DNA from: Paenibacillus xylanexedens
Lineage (GTDB): Bacteria; Bacillota; Bacilli; Paenibacillales; Paenibacillaceae
Assembly (NCBI RefSeq): GCF_017874615.1
Contig: NZ_JAGIKV010000013.1
Coordinates: forward strand, 124,001 to 188,000
Length of the DNA: 64,000 bases
Direction of reading: 5' to 3'
Each line of letters starts with the position of its first letter. Positions within the stretch are counted from its first letter, which is position 1. This document shows positions 1 to 8,708 of this stretch, piece after piece. The notes below the pieces were generated by a model. That model saw only the letters and a list, made by a program, of their open reading frames with translations. It had not been told where the DNA came from and did not search any database. Made by a program: the position numbers and the translations under genes.

Positions 1-2
1 TC

Positions 3-563
3 GCACTCCGTAAGCAGTCTGTCCTCACACGTAATGACCTTGCATGCGCCGTTCTGGCTCTCAGTGGGTGTTTTTTCCTGCTGACGAATGGCTCGCTTAC
101 GCAATTATCTGTCTCCTCGCTCGCAGTGATATGGGGGCTGTTATCTGGGGTTTCAGCTGCATTTTATACGCTGTATGCCGTGCAACTGATTAAAAAGTTC
201 GATTCACTTGTTGTCGTCGGCTGGGCTATGATCATCGGTGGTTTGGGGATGAGTTTTATTCACCCGCCCTGGAAAATGAATTTTGCTAGTATCACGCTTG
301 AAACCTACGGTTATTTGATATTTACGATCCTTTTTGGAACCATGATTGCTTTTTGGTTTTATATTGCGAGTCTCAAAAGTCTTACACCCAAGGAAACTAG
401 CTTGCTCGGGAGCGCAGAGCCCCTTGCTGCTGTTGGAACAACCGTCATATGGCTCCATGAACCTTTTGGCTTCTATCAATGGATTGGTATGGCATGTATT
501 CTTGGCATGATGCTGGTTATGCAGTCCAATCGTTCGGAATCTCCCCGTATTAACAACAAATAA
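3..563 (+). CDS. EamA/DMT-family transporter, C-terminal part (5' truncated by window edge)
   Basis: The frame is open from the first bases of the window to a TAA at 561-563, so this is the end of a longer gene. The GTG at 126 is internal and is not the likely start. The visible part has several hydrophobic helices, a glycine-rich [11 protein letters not shown] segment and a final half containing [20 protein letters not shown], which is typical of the second EamA repeat of drug/metabolite transporters. Full family members have about 300 residues and ten membrane helices; about 186 residues are present here. The substrate cannot be told. It runs convergent to sigF. Confidence 0.85.
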   Translation, partial: ALRKQSVLTRNDLACAVLALSGCFFLLTNGSLTQLSVSSLAVIWGLLSGVSAAFYTLYAVQLIKKFDSLVVVGWAMIIGGLGMSFIHPPWKMNFASITLETYGYLIFTILFGTMIAFWFYIASLKSLTPKETSLLGSAEPLAAVGTTVIWLHEPFGFYQWIGMACILGMMLVMQSNRSESPRINNK

Positions 564-606
564 CCTCCCTCGCCATAATGCGCGATAGAAGGTTGTTAGT
601 TGTCGT

Positions 607-631
607 ATATTGGTGCATATGCGCCAATATT
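607..631. repeat. Near-perfect 24-bp palindrome between convergent genes
   Basis: The arms ATATTGG and CCAATAT flank a GCATATGC-like core between the EamA gene and sigF. Neither strand has a strong T-run after the arms, so it is a weak terminator at best. It could be a protein-binding palindrome or a poor bidirectional terminator. Confidence 0.4.
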
Positions 632-650
632 GTTGTTGCAACCCACGAAA

Positions 651-1406
651 TCACTGCGCGATCTGGTCGCGGATGGATTGCAGTATTTTTTTCTCCAGAC
701 GTGATACCTGTACCTGAGATATTCCCAGCCTGCTGGCAACCTCGGACTGGGTCTGATCCCGGTAATACCGAAGATAAACGATTAACCGCTCCCGCTCGCT
801 GAGACCACCGATGGCTTCGTTTAGCGCCAGTTTGTCAAACCAACGTTCCTGAGACTCGTCGGCAATCTGATCCATTAACGTAATGGGATCACCGTCGTTC
901 TCAAATACCGTCTCATGGATGGAGGTCGGTGGTTTGTTCGCTTCCTGGGCAAATACGACTTCCTCCGGGGTTACTCCCAGCTCTGCGGCAACTTCCTTAA
1001 TCGTTGGTAAACGATCCAGATGTTTGGACAATTCGTCCTTTTTTTTGCGGACTTTATTCGCCATCTCTTTCAGTGAACGACTGACCTTCAGGGTACCGTC
1101 ATCCCGCAGGAATCGCTGGATTTCTCCGATGATCATCGGTACCGCGTAGGTTGAGAACTTCACGTCATAACTGAGATCGAATTTGTCCACTGACTTGAGC
1201 AGACCGATACAACCAATCTGGAACAGATCTTCCGGATCATATCCCCTGTTCATAAAACGCTGTACGACGGACCAGACGAGTCTGATGTTGCAGTTCACCA
1301 GCGTATCCCGTGAGACATGGTCACCCGACTGACTGAGCGCAATCAGCCGTTTGACCTCGGCATCGTCCAAATAGGTCTGTGAAGATGGTTTCACTTCAGC
1401 ATCCAT
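651..1406 (-). CDS. sigF: RNA polymerase sporulation sigma factor SigF
   Basis: Forespore-specific sigma-70 family factor of 251 residues, the usual SigF length. Region 2 is clear (NCNIRLVWSVVQRF, DLFQIGCIGLLKSVDKF, FSTYAVPMIIGEIQRFLRDD). Region 3 follows (LGVTPEEVVFAQE), and region 4 has the C-terminal helix-turn-helix SEVASRLGISQVQVSRLEKKIL. It is the last gene of the spoIIAA-spoIIAB-sigF operon, 14 bases after spoIIAB. SpoIIAB holds it inactive until SpoIIAA releases it in the forespore. The gene order and the FLRDDGTLKVSRSLKE segment separate it from SigG and SigB. Confidence 0.97.
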   Translation of the reverse strand: MDAEVKPSSQTYLDDAEVKRLIALSQSGDHVSRDTLVNCNIRLVWSVVQRFMNRGYDPEDLFQIGCIGLLKSVDKFDLSYDVKFSTYAVPMIIGEIQRFLRDDGTLKVSRSLKEMANKVRKKKDELSKHLDRLPTIKEVAAELGVTPEEVVFAQEANKPPTSIHETVFENDGDPITLMDQIADESQERWFDKLALNEAIGGLSERERLIVYLRYYRDQTQSEVASRLGISQVQVSRLEKKILQSIRDQIAQ

Positions 1407-1420
1407 AAGAACACCAACCC

Positions 1421-1876
1421 CTAATTATACAATGCTTTCTTGGATTCAATCCTTTTTTTCATCTTGATGGAGGTGCCTCTGCCGGGCTCACTGCTGACTT
1501 CGAATTCATCCATAAAGTTTTCCATAATGGTGAAGCCCATGCCCGACCGCTCAAGTTCGGGTTTGGACGTATATAGCGGCTGCTTGGCCAGTTCAAGATC
1601 TTCGATTCCTTCACCGCGGTCTTCCACGATGATAGTGATCATGTCTTCCCGAATCTCCGCCTGGATGGACACAACACCCTCGGAGTTGTTGTTGTATCCG
1701 TGGATGATGCTGTTGGTCACGGCTTCCGAAATGACCGTTTTCAGGTCACTGAGCTCGTCCATCGTTGGATCAAGCTGGGAGATAAACGCAGCAACGGTTA
1801 CCCGTGCAAACGACTCATTCTCTGACTTGGCCGCGAATTGCAGATTCATGAAATTTGTCCCTGTTCCTTCATTCAT
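1421..1876 (-). CDS. spoIIAB: Anti-sigma F factor and serine kinase SpoIIAB
   Basis: GHKL-type ATPase and kinase that binds sigma F and phosphorylates SpoIIAA. The N box is in [19 protein letters not shown], the G1 box in [12 protein letters not shown] and the G2 region in [19 protein letters not shown]. The chosen ATG at 1874-1876 overlaps the spoIIAA stop by four bases (ATGA) and has GGAGG seven bases upstream. A second ATG nine codons on ([17 protein letters not shown]) matches the usual N-terminus and could also be used. The length of 151 residues is a few more than in B. subtilis. Confidence 0.96.
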   Translation of the reverse strand: MNEGTGTNFMNLQFAAKSENESFARVTVAAFISQLDPTMDELSDLKTVISEAVTNSIIHGYNNNSEGVVSIQAEIREDMITIIVEDRGEGIEDLELAKQPLYTSKPELERSGMGFTIMENFMDEFEVSSEPGRGTSIKMKKRIESKKALYN

Positions 1877-2226
1877 GAGACGACCTCCAGACCTGAGAGA
1901 GCAGTTCCCTCATTTTCGTATATCGGCATAATCTTGAACAGACCCGACATTTCCAGCAAACGGTACACTGGCGAATTGACGTCACAGACCACCATCTTGC
2001 CACCTTTATTCTTAATGAGCTTGTATCTTCCCAAAATGACACCCAGACCTGAACTGTCCATAAATTGCAGATCTTTCAGGCTGAGTACGAGATGCTCGCT
2101 TTGTCTCCGCTGGATGGCTTCGTCCATTTGCATCCGTACCATGTCAGCTGTATGGTGATCCAGCTCCCCGGATAATCGTACAATCAGAATCCCGCGATGG
2201 TGTTCCATTTCCACATGCAAGTTCAC
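1873..2226 (-). CDS. spoIIAA: Anti-sigma F factor antagonist SpoIIAA
   Basis: STAS-domain anti-anti-sigma factor of 117 residues. Its dephosphorylated form frees sigma F from SpoIIAB. The phosphorylation segment [17 protein letters not shown] and the N-terminal [12 protein letters not shown] are both present. The start is a GTG at 2224-2226, which aligns the protein with known SpoIIAA N-termini. A GGGAGGAGAG ribosome binding site lies upstream, a little farther away than ideal. First gene of the sigF operon, translationally coupled to spoIIAB. Confidence 0.96.
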   Translation of the reverse strand: MNLHVEMEHHRGILIVRLSGELDHHTADMVRMQMDEAIQRRQSEHLVLSLKDLQFMDSSGLGVILGRYKLIKNKGGKMVVCDVNSPVYRLLEMSGLFKIMPIYENEGTALSGLEVVS

Positions 2227-2259
2227 GTTTGCTCACTCTCCTCCCTGTCTTAGAACAAG

Positions 2260-2289
2260 GATTTCTACGCTTCCGAAGGCTTTTCCTGC
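2260..2289 (-). promoter_or_regulatory. Candidate sigma-H promoter of the spoIIA-sigF operon
   Basis: Read on the minus strand, GCAGGAAAA (-35) and GTAGAAATC (-10) are separated by 12 bases. They fit the sigma-H pattern RNAGGAWWT / RNNGAATWW well, with one mismatch in the -10 core. Sigma-H control of spoIIA is established in B. subtilis. The transcription start is inferred, not shown. Confidence 0.55.
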
Positions 2290-2370
2290 CCCCCGACAAA
2301 ACTAGAAGAAAACCCCTATTTAACTACAAAATATGTTCGAAGGATACGTGCAACTCGCGGAAATCGCCGT

Positions 2371-3546
2371 TTAGTCAAACAGGTTGGACGTTGTCCGCTT
2401 GAACAGCTTCCACCAGCCAGCCTTATTCACATCCTGCGGAGCCTGAATGTCGAGCTCCTTAATGACGTCGTTGCCCTGGTAAACCACCAGTTTACCTATA
2501 CTTTGCCCGGCTTTGATCGGAGCTTTCAATTCTTTGGCAACCAACAATTCATGGCGGATGTCATTGGATTTGGCTCCTTTGCGCATCAGCACACTATAAT
2601 TTTGCGTGGCATTCAGAGGCAACTCGGCAACTTCACCTTTTTCGATCTTCAGACTGCCCAGCAGATCCCCTGCCTTGTAGAGCGCCTTCATCGTATATTG
2701 ACTAAACGCATAGTCAAACATCGAAGATACTTCGCTATTCCGTGTTTTAGTATTTGGTTCACCGAGTACCACGGAAACGACACGCAGTCCATCCTTAGAC
2801 GCTGTTGCAGACAAGCAGAATTTCGCTTCGGACGTGTAACCTGTTTTCAAACCATCTGCCCCTTCATAAAAACGAACCAGCTTGTTCGTGTTCACCAGCC
2901 AGAATGGCTTCTCCGAATCTTTGCGAAGGTAATCCTGATATGCACCGGTGTACTTCGTAATCCCGGAATGCTTCAGTAGTTCACGGCTCATGACGGCAAT
3001 GTCATGGGCGGAAGAATAATGATTATCGACCGGCAGGCCGTTACAGTTGGCAAAATGAGTATCCTTCATGCCAAGCTCCTTCGCACGCTCATTCATCAGC
3101 TGTACAAAGGCTTCTTCCGAGCCAGCGATCTTCTCAGCCATCGCTACCGAGGCATCATTGCCCGAAGCCATCGCGATCCCTTTTAACATATCGTCTACCG
3201 TCATTTCTTCCCCAGGCTCCAGGAAGATCTGCGAACCGCCCATGGAAGCTGCGTATTCGCTCGTTCTTACCTTATCCGTCAGCTTCAGCTTGCCCGAGTC
3301 GATCGCTTCGATCGTAAGCAGCATGGTCATAATTTTCGTAATGCTCGCCGGAGGCAGCTGATCATGACTGTTTTTCTCATAAATGACCGTTCCCGTATCT
3401 GCATCCATTAAGATCGCAGAGCGCGCCGACGGGGCCAGGTCCGTTCCTCCCGCTGCCTTCGGTGTTTCTTCAGCTAATGCCGTTGATGCCAAAAGGGACA
3501 GCAGGATACAGAGGGTCATGAACGATGCCATTATTCTTTTCTTCAC
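2371..3546 (-). CDS. dacF: Sporulation-linked D-alanyl-D-alanine carboxypeptidase (DacF-like penicillin-binding protein)
   Basis: Low-molecular-weight penicillin-binding protein of the S11 family, 391 residues, trimming peptidoglycan stem peptides outside the membrane. A signal peptide ends near ALAEE (residue 25). The active-site motifs are SITK (Ser68, Lys71), SGN (128-130) and KTG (234-236). The C-terminal beta domain ends in a likely amphipathic anchor (KAGWWKLFKRTTSNLF). The start is a GTG at 3544-3546 with AGGAGG seven bases upstream. It sits just before spoIIAA, as dacF does in Bacillus, where it can be read through into the sigF operon. Separation from other DacA-type enzymes rests mainly on that position. 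Confidence 0.92.
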   Translation of the reverse strand: MKKRIMASFMTLCILLSLLASTALAEETPKAAGGTDLAPSARSAILMDADTGTVIYEKNSHDQLPPASITKIMTMLLTIEAIDSGKLKLTDKVRTSEYAASMGGSQIFLEPGEEMTVDDMLKGIAMASGNDASVAMAEKIAGSEEAFVQLMNERAKELGMKDTHFANCNGLPVDNHYSSAHDIAVMSRELLKHSGITKYTGAYQDYLRKDSEKPFWLVNTNKLVRFYEGADGLKTGYTSEAKFCLSATASKDGLRVVSVVLGEPNTKTRNSEVSSMFDYAFSQYTMKALYKAGDLLGSLKIEKGEVAELPLNATQNYSVLMRKGAKSNDIRHELLVAKELKAPIKAGQSIGKLVVYQGNDVIKELDIQAPQDVNKAGWWKLFKRTTSNLFD

Positions 3547-3730
3547 AAGGTTACCTCCTCAAATGACTTGCTTACTGCATGTTCCATGCATGTACTGCTA
3601 ATCATTGTCGGCCCGTTTCCAGTAAATTATTCCATGTAAAGCATGATTTCCCGAACTTTTATTGAAAATGTGGTCATAGCCAAAAAAACGCACTGCACTA
3701 AAGGAATGATTAACCGTACATTTAACACAA

Positions 3731-3780
3731 CAAAAAAAAAAGTTACCCCCCCGATGATTTCTCATCCAAAGAGGTAACCT
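3731..3780 (-). terminator. Rho-independent terminator after punA
   Basis: On the minus strand a GGTTACC / GGGTAAC stem with a long loop is followed by a run of about ten T. It lies 19 bases downstream of the punA stop. Confidence 0.75.
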
Positions 3781-3798
3781 TATCTACTCAAATCTTGC

Positions 3799-4623
3799 TT
3801 ACATTTGTGGAATAACCGCCACTACCAGCGCCAGGAACGACTCACGCACACGTTCCGTCGTCTCCATCACCTCATCATGTGACAGCGGCTGATCCAGAAT
3901 TCCGGCAGCCATGTTGCTGATACAGGAAATACCGAGCACTTCCAGGCCTGCATGGCGTGCCACAATTACTTCAGATACAGTGGACATGCCCACTGCGTCT
4001 GAGCCCAATGTACGCAGCATTCTGATCTCTGCCGGTGTCTCGTAGTTCGGACCGAGCATACCTGCGTATACCCCTTCACGTACGTTAAAACCTTGTGATG
4101 CAGCCGTATCCTTCGCCAGTGCGCGCAAACGGCGGCTATATGCTTCGGACAGATCCGGGAAACGCACGCCCAGTGCAGCGTCATTTGGTCCGATCAGTGG
4201 ATTTTTGCCTGTGAGATTCAAGTGATCAGAGATCAGCATCAAGTCTCCAGCTTCATACGACGTATTCACACCACCCGCAGCATTGGTTACAAGCAGGCTA
4301 CTTACACCCAGTTCTTTCATAACCCGTACCGGGAAAGCTGTCAATTCCGGACCATATCCTTCGTACATGTGGAAACGGCCTTTCATCATCACGACTGGAC
4401 GACCTTTAATGGTTCCGACCAATAGTTCACCTTCATGTCCTTCTACTGTGGACACTGGAAAATGCGGAATATCCTGATAAGCGATACTTACGCCATCTTC
4501 AATCAGCTCTGCCAGTACGCCAAGACCTGAACCCAAAATCAAACCGACTTCCGGCTTGATGGAGCTTTTGCTTTGAATATAAGATGCTGCTTCCGAAATC
4601 ATTTGTTGGTTTAATGCTGTCAT
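3799..4623 (-). CDS. punA: Purine-nucleoside phosphorylase (trimeric PNP family)
   Basis: Cytoplasmic enzyme that splits (deoxy)guanosine and inosine with phosphate to the base and (deoxy)ribose 1-phosphate. It has 274 residues, the usual size of the low-molecular-mass trimeric class. Family segments are LILGSGLG (phosphate site), STVEGHEGELLVG, GRFHMYEGY, VTNAAGGVN and GMSTVSEVIVARHAG (purine site). GGAGG lies upstream of the ATG. In B. subtilis the phosphopentomutase gene drm lies next to it and uses its product; that gene is absent here. Confidence 0.95.
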   Translation of the reverse strand: MTALNQQMISEAASYIQSKSSIKPEVGLILGSGLGVLAELIEDGVSIAYQDIPHFPVSTVEGHEGELLVGTIKGRPVVMMKGRFHMYEGYGPELTAFPVRVMKELGVSSLLVTNAAGGVNTSYEAGDLMLISDHLNLTGKNPLIGPNDAALGVRFPDLSEAYSRRLRALAKDTAASQGFNVREGVYAGMLGPNYETPAEIRMLRTLGSDAVGMSTVSEVIVARHAGLEVLGISCISNMAAGILDQPLSHDEVMETTERVRESFLALVVAVIPQM

Positions 4624-4752
4624 GCGATATATGTTCCTCCTTGAGTTGAAACGATCCGTCTTATGTATAACGGCGTTTTGATGTATTCAATTTATTTTAT
4701 CCTAAATCGGCCCAATGTTCCGCATTTATTTGTGAAGGCCATGCGTCAAAAT

Positions 4753-5643
4753 CTATCTTGCCCTCGGATGATGGGTTTCATAGATTTCTTTCATGGTTTT
4801 GCGACCATGATTGCCATATTGTTGTCCAGGCTGCTCCACGTGACCCAGCATGTCTTGAACCGCACGTGTATCCGCCCCGTTGGCAATCAGGTGTGCCGCA
4901 AACGAATGACGCAGCGTATGCGGCGTAATTTCTTCCGAAATCCCCGCATCCACCGCCGCTTTTTTGAGCAGCTTCCAGAAGCCCTGCCGGGTTAAACGTC
5001 TACCAGATACATTCACGAATAGTGCCTGCTCGTCCGAATCGGTTTTGAGCAACTTATTGCGGAATTCCTCCACATACACACTTGCCCAATGTGCTGCTGG
5101 TGCACCGATGGGAAGGATGCGTTCCTTGCCCGCCCCACCGCATCGTATAAAGCGCATGCCTGGCTGAACATCCCGAATGTCAAGGGCAATCAGTTCCGAT
5201 ACCCGAATACCTGTAGCATATAATAGTTCAAGCATCGCTCGATCTCTCACACCCTGCGGTGAACGAATATCAGGCGCTGTCAGCAGTTGTTCGATCTCTT
5301 GGATACTTAACACCTGTGGTGGCGTCTTGTCCGCCTTGGGAGCTTCCACATCAAACGTAGGGTCCTGTATAATATCACCCCGCCGCATCAAAAAATGAAA
5401 GTAGGAGCGCAGAGATACGATGCTGCGGGCAATGGTTGCATTGGCACGTCCTGCCTGTTTGAGCTGACCTGCAAACAGGACGACATGTGTGCGTCTGACC
5501 TGATCGGCTTCGCGTATGCCATATTCCTTATCAGCAAATTCAATGAACTTGTCCACGTCTCGGAGATACGATTCAAGCGTGCTGCTCGACATCCCTTTAT
5601 CATCTTCCAAGTATAAGGCATAGGCATGTATCGTCTGTTTCAT
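4753..5643 (-). CDS. xerD: Tyrosine recombinase XerD, with an atypical catalytic-tyrosine segment
   Basis: Site-specific recombinase resolving chromosome dimers at dif together with a second Xer protein. An N-terminal SAM-like core-binding domain (about 1-105) precedes the catalytic domain. RHS-type residues are visible: Arg in LLYATGIRVSEL, HTLRHSFAAHL, and GHV after the second motif. The usual STTQIYTHV segment is replaced by EQPGQQYGNHG, one residue shorter; a Tyr still lies at the right distance from the well-kept end RKTMKEIYETHHPRA. The start is the ATG at 5641-5643 with GGAG eight bases upstream; a TTG two codons earlier is less likely. About 296 residues, normal for XerD. Order xerD-yqzK-fur supports the identity. 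Confidence 0.9.
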   Translation of the reverse strand: MKQTIHAYALYLEDDKGMSSSTLESYLRDVDKFIEFADKEYGIREADQVRRTHVVLFAGQLKQAGRANATIARSIVSLRSYFHFLMRRGDIIQDPTFDVEAPKADKTPPQVLSIQEIEQLLTAPDIRSPQGVRDRAMLELLYATGIRVSELIALDIRDVQPGMRFIRCGGAGKERILPIGAPAAHWASVYVEEFRNKLLKTDSDEQALFVNVSGRRLTRQGFWKLLKKAAVDAGISEEITPHTLRHSFAAHLIANGADTRAVQDMLGHVEQPGQQYGNHGRKTMKEIYETHHPRAR

Positions 5644-5718
5644 GTACAACGCTCCTCAACTGACAGACCTGCCGCTATGGCAGACTGCTCCCGTATTTGC
5701 ATCCCTGGCTGTTCCAAG

Positions 5719-5961
5719 CTACTCCCCGTACCAATAGAACAAACGGAGACGCTCTGCCATCGTAGGACGTCCTTCTCCATTACCCGGCCAATCCGTTTCC
5801 TGAAATACTTTGATTGCATTGCCAGTCGGCATCTGATACTGATCCACAGGTGAGATCCAGCCATTAAACAGATCCAGAACATGATAGAACAGATAAACTA
5901 ATGCAGCAAAAAATATAATAAATCGAATAAAACGGAGCCCTCTCCGCACTGATATAATCAT
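5719..5961 (-). CDS. yqzK: DUF4227 family membrane protein (YqzK-like)
   Basis: Small protein of 80 residues with one membrane helix near the N-terminus (FIRFIIFFAALVYLFYHVLDLFNGW) and a conserved-looking tail ending ERLRLFYWYGE. The ATG at 5959-5961 has GGAGGGG eight bases upstream. It sits between fur and xerD, exactly where yqzK lies in B. subtilis. Family function is unknown. Likely topology is a cytoplasmic N-terminus and an exterior tail, but this is inference. Confidence 0.85.
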   Translation of the reverse strand: MIISVRRGLRFIRFIIFFAALVYLFYHVLDLFNGWISPVDQYQMPTGNAIKVFQETDWPGNGEGRPTMAERLRLFYWYGE

Positions 5962-6068
5962 GGGCGCGTCCCCTCCTGATTCGAATCCGGTATTGTCCTT
6001 GAATCAGGGTATGTCCATAAACACAGGTTTATGCCATTCGGGGGAAACTCCAGATCATGTCCGGTGCC

Positions 6069-6105
6069 AAAAAAGCTCTCCCGTCAAAACCGCCGGTGAG
6101 AGCTT
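6069..6105 (-). terminator. Rho-independent terminator of fur
   Basis: On the minus strand AAGCTCTC and GAGAGCTT form the stem, with GC pairs above it, followed by six T. It starts 15 bases downstream of the fur stop. Confidence 0.85.
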
Positions 6106-6119
6106 GAAGATATGCTATG

Positions 6120-6587
6120 TTATTCTTCATCTTTGGGTTTCTGTTCATTTTTAGCTTTGCAACGATAACAAATTCCATGAAAGTCCAGTCGGTGATCTAC
6201 TACCGAAAAGTTGAATTCCCGCTCCAAACGCTCTTCAAGCGGTCCAAGCCAGTCCTCACGTATTTCATCCATACTTCCGCATTGAACACAGATTAAGTGA
6301 TGATGGTGATGCTTGGATGTATCTCCGCGCAGATCATAACGCGCTACACCGTCGCCGAAGTTGATTTTCTCTACAACATGCAGCTCACTCAGCAGTTCGA
6401 GGGTACGGTACACGGTTGCCAGACCGATTTCGGGAGCCTTTTCTTTAACGAGCATGAATACGTCTTCTGCGCTCAGATGATCTTCTTCATTCTCAAGAAG
6501 TACTCTTAAGGTGGCTTCCCGCTGGGGCGTTAATTTATATCCTTGGGACTGTAGTTGCTGCTTAATTTTATCAATCCGTGCTTCCAT
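6120..6587 (-). CDS. fur: Ferric uptake regulator Fur
   Basis: Iron-responsive repressor of 155 residues. The winged-helix DNA-binding half has YKLTPQREATLRVLLE and the recognition region GLATVYRTLELL. The metal-binding half has the HHHHH cluster (93-97), a CxxC pair at 100/103 and a second at 140/143, which together form the structural zinc site. The start has a GGGGGAGGGAGAAA leader. An own sigma-A-type promoter lies upstream and a terminator downstream, so it is probably monocistronic. It is the likely regulator of the four Fur-box-like sites at 22156-26480 in this window. Confidence 0.97.
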   Translation of the reverse strand: MEARIDKIKQQLQSQGYKLTPQREATLRVLLENEEDHLSAEDVFMLVKEKAPEIGLATVYRTLELLSELHVVEKINFGDGVARYDLRGDTSKHHHHHLICVQCGSMDEIREDWLGPLEERLEREFNFSVVDHRLDFHGICYRCKAKNEQKPKDEE

Positions 6588-6641
6588 TTTCTCCCTCCCC
6601 CTAGGAAATCACTGCACACTGCAACTTAACCCACTCTTTTC

Positions 6642-6671
6642 ATTATAGGGGGAGTGCGTAATTAAAGTCAA
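6642..6671 (-). promoter_or_regulatory. Sigma-A promoter of fur
   Basis: Minus strand: TTGACT and TATAAT with an 18-base spacer, about 55 bases upstream of the fur ATG and just downstream of the spoIIM stop. The match to the vegetative consensus is strong. Confidence 0.75.
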
Positions 6672-6694
6672 CATTTTACACTATACGGTACACG

Positions 6695-7360
6695 TTAGGC
6701 CGGTAGTAGCATTGGCGTGACCCAACGCATCATCGCAGGTGTAACCCATGTTTCAAAAGACGCCACGCCGAGCAGCAGTACAGCCATAACCAAAGTTAAC
6801 ACTATATATGAAGCAAAAGGCCTTTGTCGACCCGGTGTTCGCTGCATCAAAACACGATTGCGAATGATGTATAACGAGAACGTCATCGCCGCCACACTGC
6901 AGATCAGGAGGATCGGAATGACAAATAGATTATGTGGTGCCACGGACACCAGTGCAAACAGCAGCCCTTTCCAGGAATACTGCCCAACAAGGTACCCCAC
7001 TGTGAATCCAATGAGCACACCTTTCAGAAAATCCAGAACCAGTATACCGGGTAGTCCAACAACGGATAAACCCAGAATAAAGATCAGACCCACCCATTTC
7101 AGATGGAGCATGGCAATGTCCCAATATGCCCCGGTCTCTGTTACCTGTGCACTGTGCTGCACGGTCATGAAGAAATTGCCGAGATAACCCTCCAGATCCT
7201 GACGTTGCTCAAGAGACAATGCGTTGACCATGAGCGCGCCAAAAATGACGCCGACCAGAAACAAGACGGCCACGAATACATATAACGAAGTCTGACCTTT
7301 AAATGTAAAGTAGGAAGAGCGCATACAGGTACGAGTCCCCTTTCCGGTATCATGCTGCAA
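6695..7360 (-). CDS. spoIIM: Stage II sporulation protein M
   Basis: Integral membrane protein of the mother-cell engulfment complex (DMP: SpoIID-SpoIIM-SpoIIP), which remodels septal peptidoglycan. It has 221 residues and about five membrane helices, with the family segment GLPGILVLDFLKGVLIGFTVGYLVGQY and PHNLFVIPILL. An ATG twelve codons downstream (MRSSYFTFKGQ) is an alternative start; neither has a decisive ribosome binding site. It lies upstream of fur, as in B. subtilis. Sigma-E control is expected from the family. Confidence 0.94.
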   Translation of the reverse strand: MQHDTGKGTRTCMRSSYFTFKGQTSLYVFVAVLFLVGVIFGALMVNALSLEQRQDLEGYLGNFFMTVQHSAQVTETGAYWDIAMLHLKWVGLIFILGLSVVGLPGILVLDFLKGVLIGFTVGYLVGQYSWKGLLFALVSVAPHNLFVIPILLICSVAAMTFSLYIIRNRVLMQRTPGRQRPFASYIVLTLVMAVLLLGVASFETWVTPAMMRWVTPMLLPA

Positions 7361-7485
7361 GGATTCTCAGTTACATCCTCATAGTCATTCTTATGAACCG
7401 GAATGCACCTGTATGACTTCTTGTCCAGATTGGACCTCTGTAAAGCGAAAGCTATATGAGTTGAACTACAGAATATTTACACGGG

Positions 7486-8706
7486 TCACTCCGAAGCTCT
7501 TTCCTGAACAGCAACCTTTCCGTACGTGCCTCCACCTCCCGAGGATAGCTCCAGTTGTCCGTTCCGTGCAGCCACAATCAGGCCTGCCAGCACAGGTCCA
7601 ACAACCGCAGCAAGTTCTTCCTCCCGCGTACGATGAAGTACGTTCATTTCCGTACCAAAATGGTCCAGTAGCTGGCGCAGTTTGGCTTTTCCAAGTCCTG
7701 GAATGAACTCCAGTGGCACCTGATAATGATAGGCTGGTCTGTTTGCAGGAACATGAGGACTCTCTCGATCAGAGATCGCCAGGATGCGATCCAGCACCCC
7801 CTGCACCAGCTTCAGACTGCCACAGTGAGGACAGCGCTCTGCTGAGATCGCTTGCCCGTCCATAATGCTGCCACATGCTGCACAGTAAGTACGGTGGTAT
7901 TTGCCCAGCCTTGGATTCAGTCCATAATTGGCCGCAATTTTCCTACCGGCTTCTCCTTGAAGTGCCATACGGAATTCGTCAAAAGAAGGGGCGGCAACTT
8001 GCAGTTCGTTATACTCCCGTCCAATCTTACCGAGTGAATGAGCATCCGAATTGGTCAGAAACGGTACATGATCCAATTCCCGAATATAACTGGCCATGGA
8101 TGAATCCGAGCTTAACCCCAGCTCTACCGCATCCACGAGACTAGTATCCAGCACATCGCTCATACGGGGCGCAGTACTGCCATAGATGCCTTTATGCGGT
8201 GTAAACACATGTGCAGGCACAATAAGTCCACCACGGGCCTTAATCTCCGCCTGCATCTCAAGAGCGGGCACGTAGACCCGCTGAGAACTGAGGTTTACAT
8301 TTTTCATATAACGTTTCATCCAGTCCGTGAAGGACTTCATCGTTTTCAGATCACGGAAGTACGCCAGCATATGGAACTCACGCATTCCAGGCTCGCGCAG
8401 CTCAATCTCTGTACCCAACAAAATGGTGGTGTCCTGGTAGGCAATACCGCCGCCCTCAATCTCGGACATCGTGCCACTCTCCAGCAATTGCTCAATATCC
8501 ATCTGTACAACCGGAGAATGACAATCAATAACACCAAGCAAATGAATTCCTTTGCGATCCGATGCTTCCAGGGCAATATTCTCAAATGTCAGATCACGAC
8601 TGCCACTGATTTTAACAGCCTCACCCCGAGAGGTTCGTCCGATGTGGATATGCAGGTCTGTATAACAGGGCTCCCACATCGTGGACGTTTCCAGTTGGTC
8701 TTGCAT
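7486..8706 (-). CDS. Endonuclease Q family protein (PHP domain plus zinc ribbon; YqxK-like)
   Basis: Begins with a PHP metallohydrolase domain: TDLHIHIGR near the start, GVIDCHSP, and later TNSDAHS, all carrying metal-binding His/Asp. A zinc ribbon follows (CAACGSIMDG, then CPHCGS). The tail has helix-hairpin-helix-like segments (FIPGLGKAKLRQLLDHFGTEM and VVGPVLAGLI). EndoQ enzymes nick DNA 5' of deaminated bases or abasic sites; activity here is inferred. The ATG at 8704-8706 comes just after the nudF stop; a GTG twelve codons earlier overlaps nudF and is less likely. B. subtilis yqxK also neighbours nudF. Confidence 0.88.
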   Translation of the reverse strand: MQDQLETSTMWEPCYTDLHIHIGRTSRGEAVKISGSRDLTFENIALEASDRKGIHLLGVIDCHSPVVQMDIEQLLESGTMSEIEGGGIAYQDTTILLGTEIELREPGMREFHMLAYFRDLKTMKSFTDWMKRYMKNVNLSSQRVYVPALEMQAEIKARGGLIVPAHVFTPHKGIYGSTAPRMSDVLDTSLVDAVELGLSSDSSMASYIRELDHVPFLTNSDAHSLGKIGREYNELQVAAPSFDEFRMALQGEAGRKIAANYGLNPRLGKYHRTYCAACGSIMDGQAISAERCPHCGSLKLVQGVLDRILAISDRESPHVPANRPAYHYQVPLEFIPGLGKAKLRQLLDHFGTEMNVLHRTREEELAAVVGPVLAGLIVAARNGQLELSSGGGGTYGKVAVQERASE

Positions 8707-8708
8707 GC

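Noticed and set aside
3580..3620. GCATG-rich near-palindrome before dacF
   Set aside because: The repeats of CATGCA are short and no known sporulation promoter spacing fits them.
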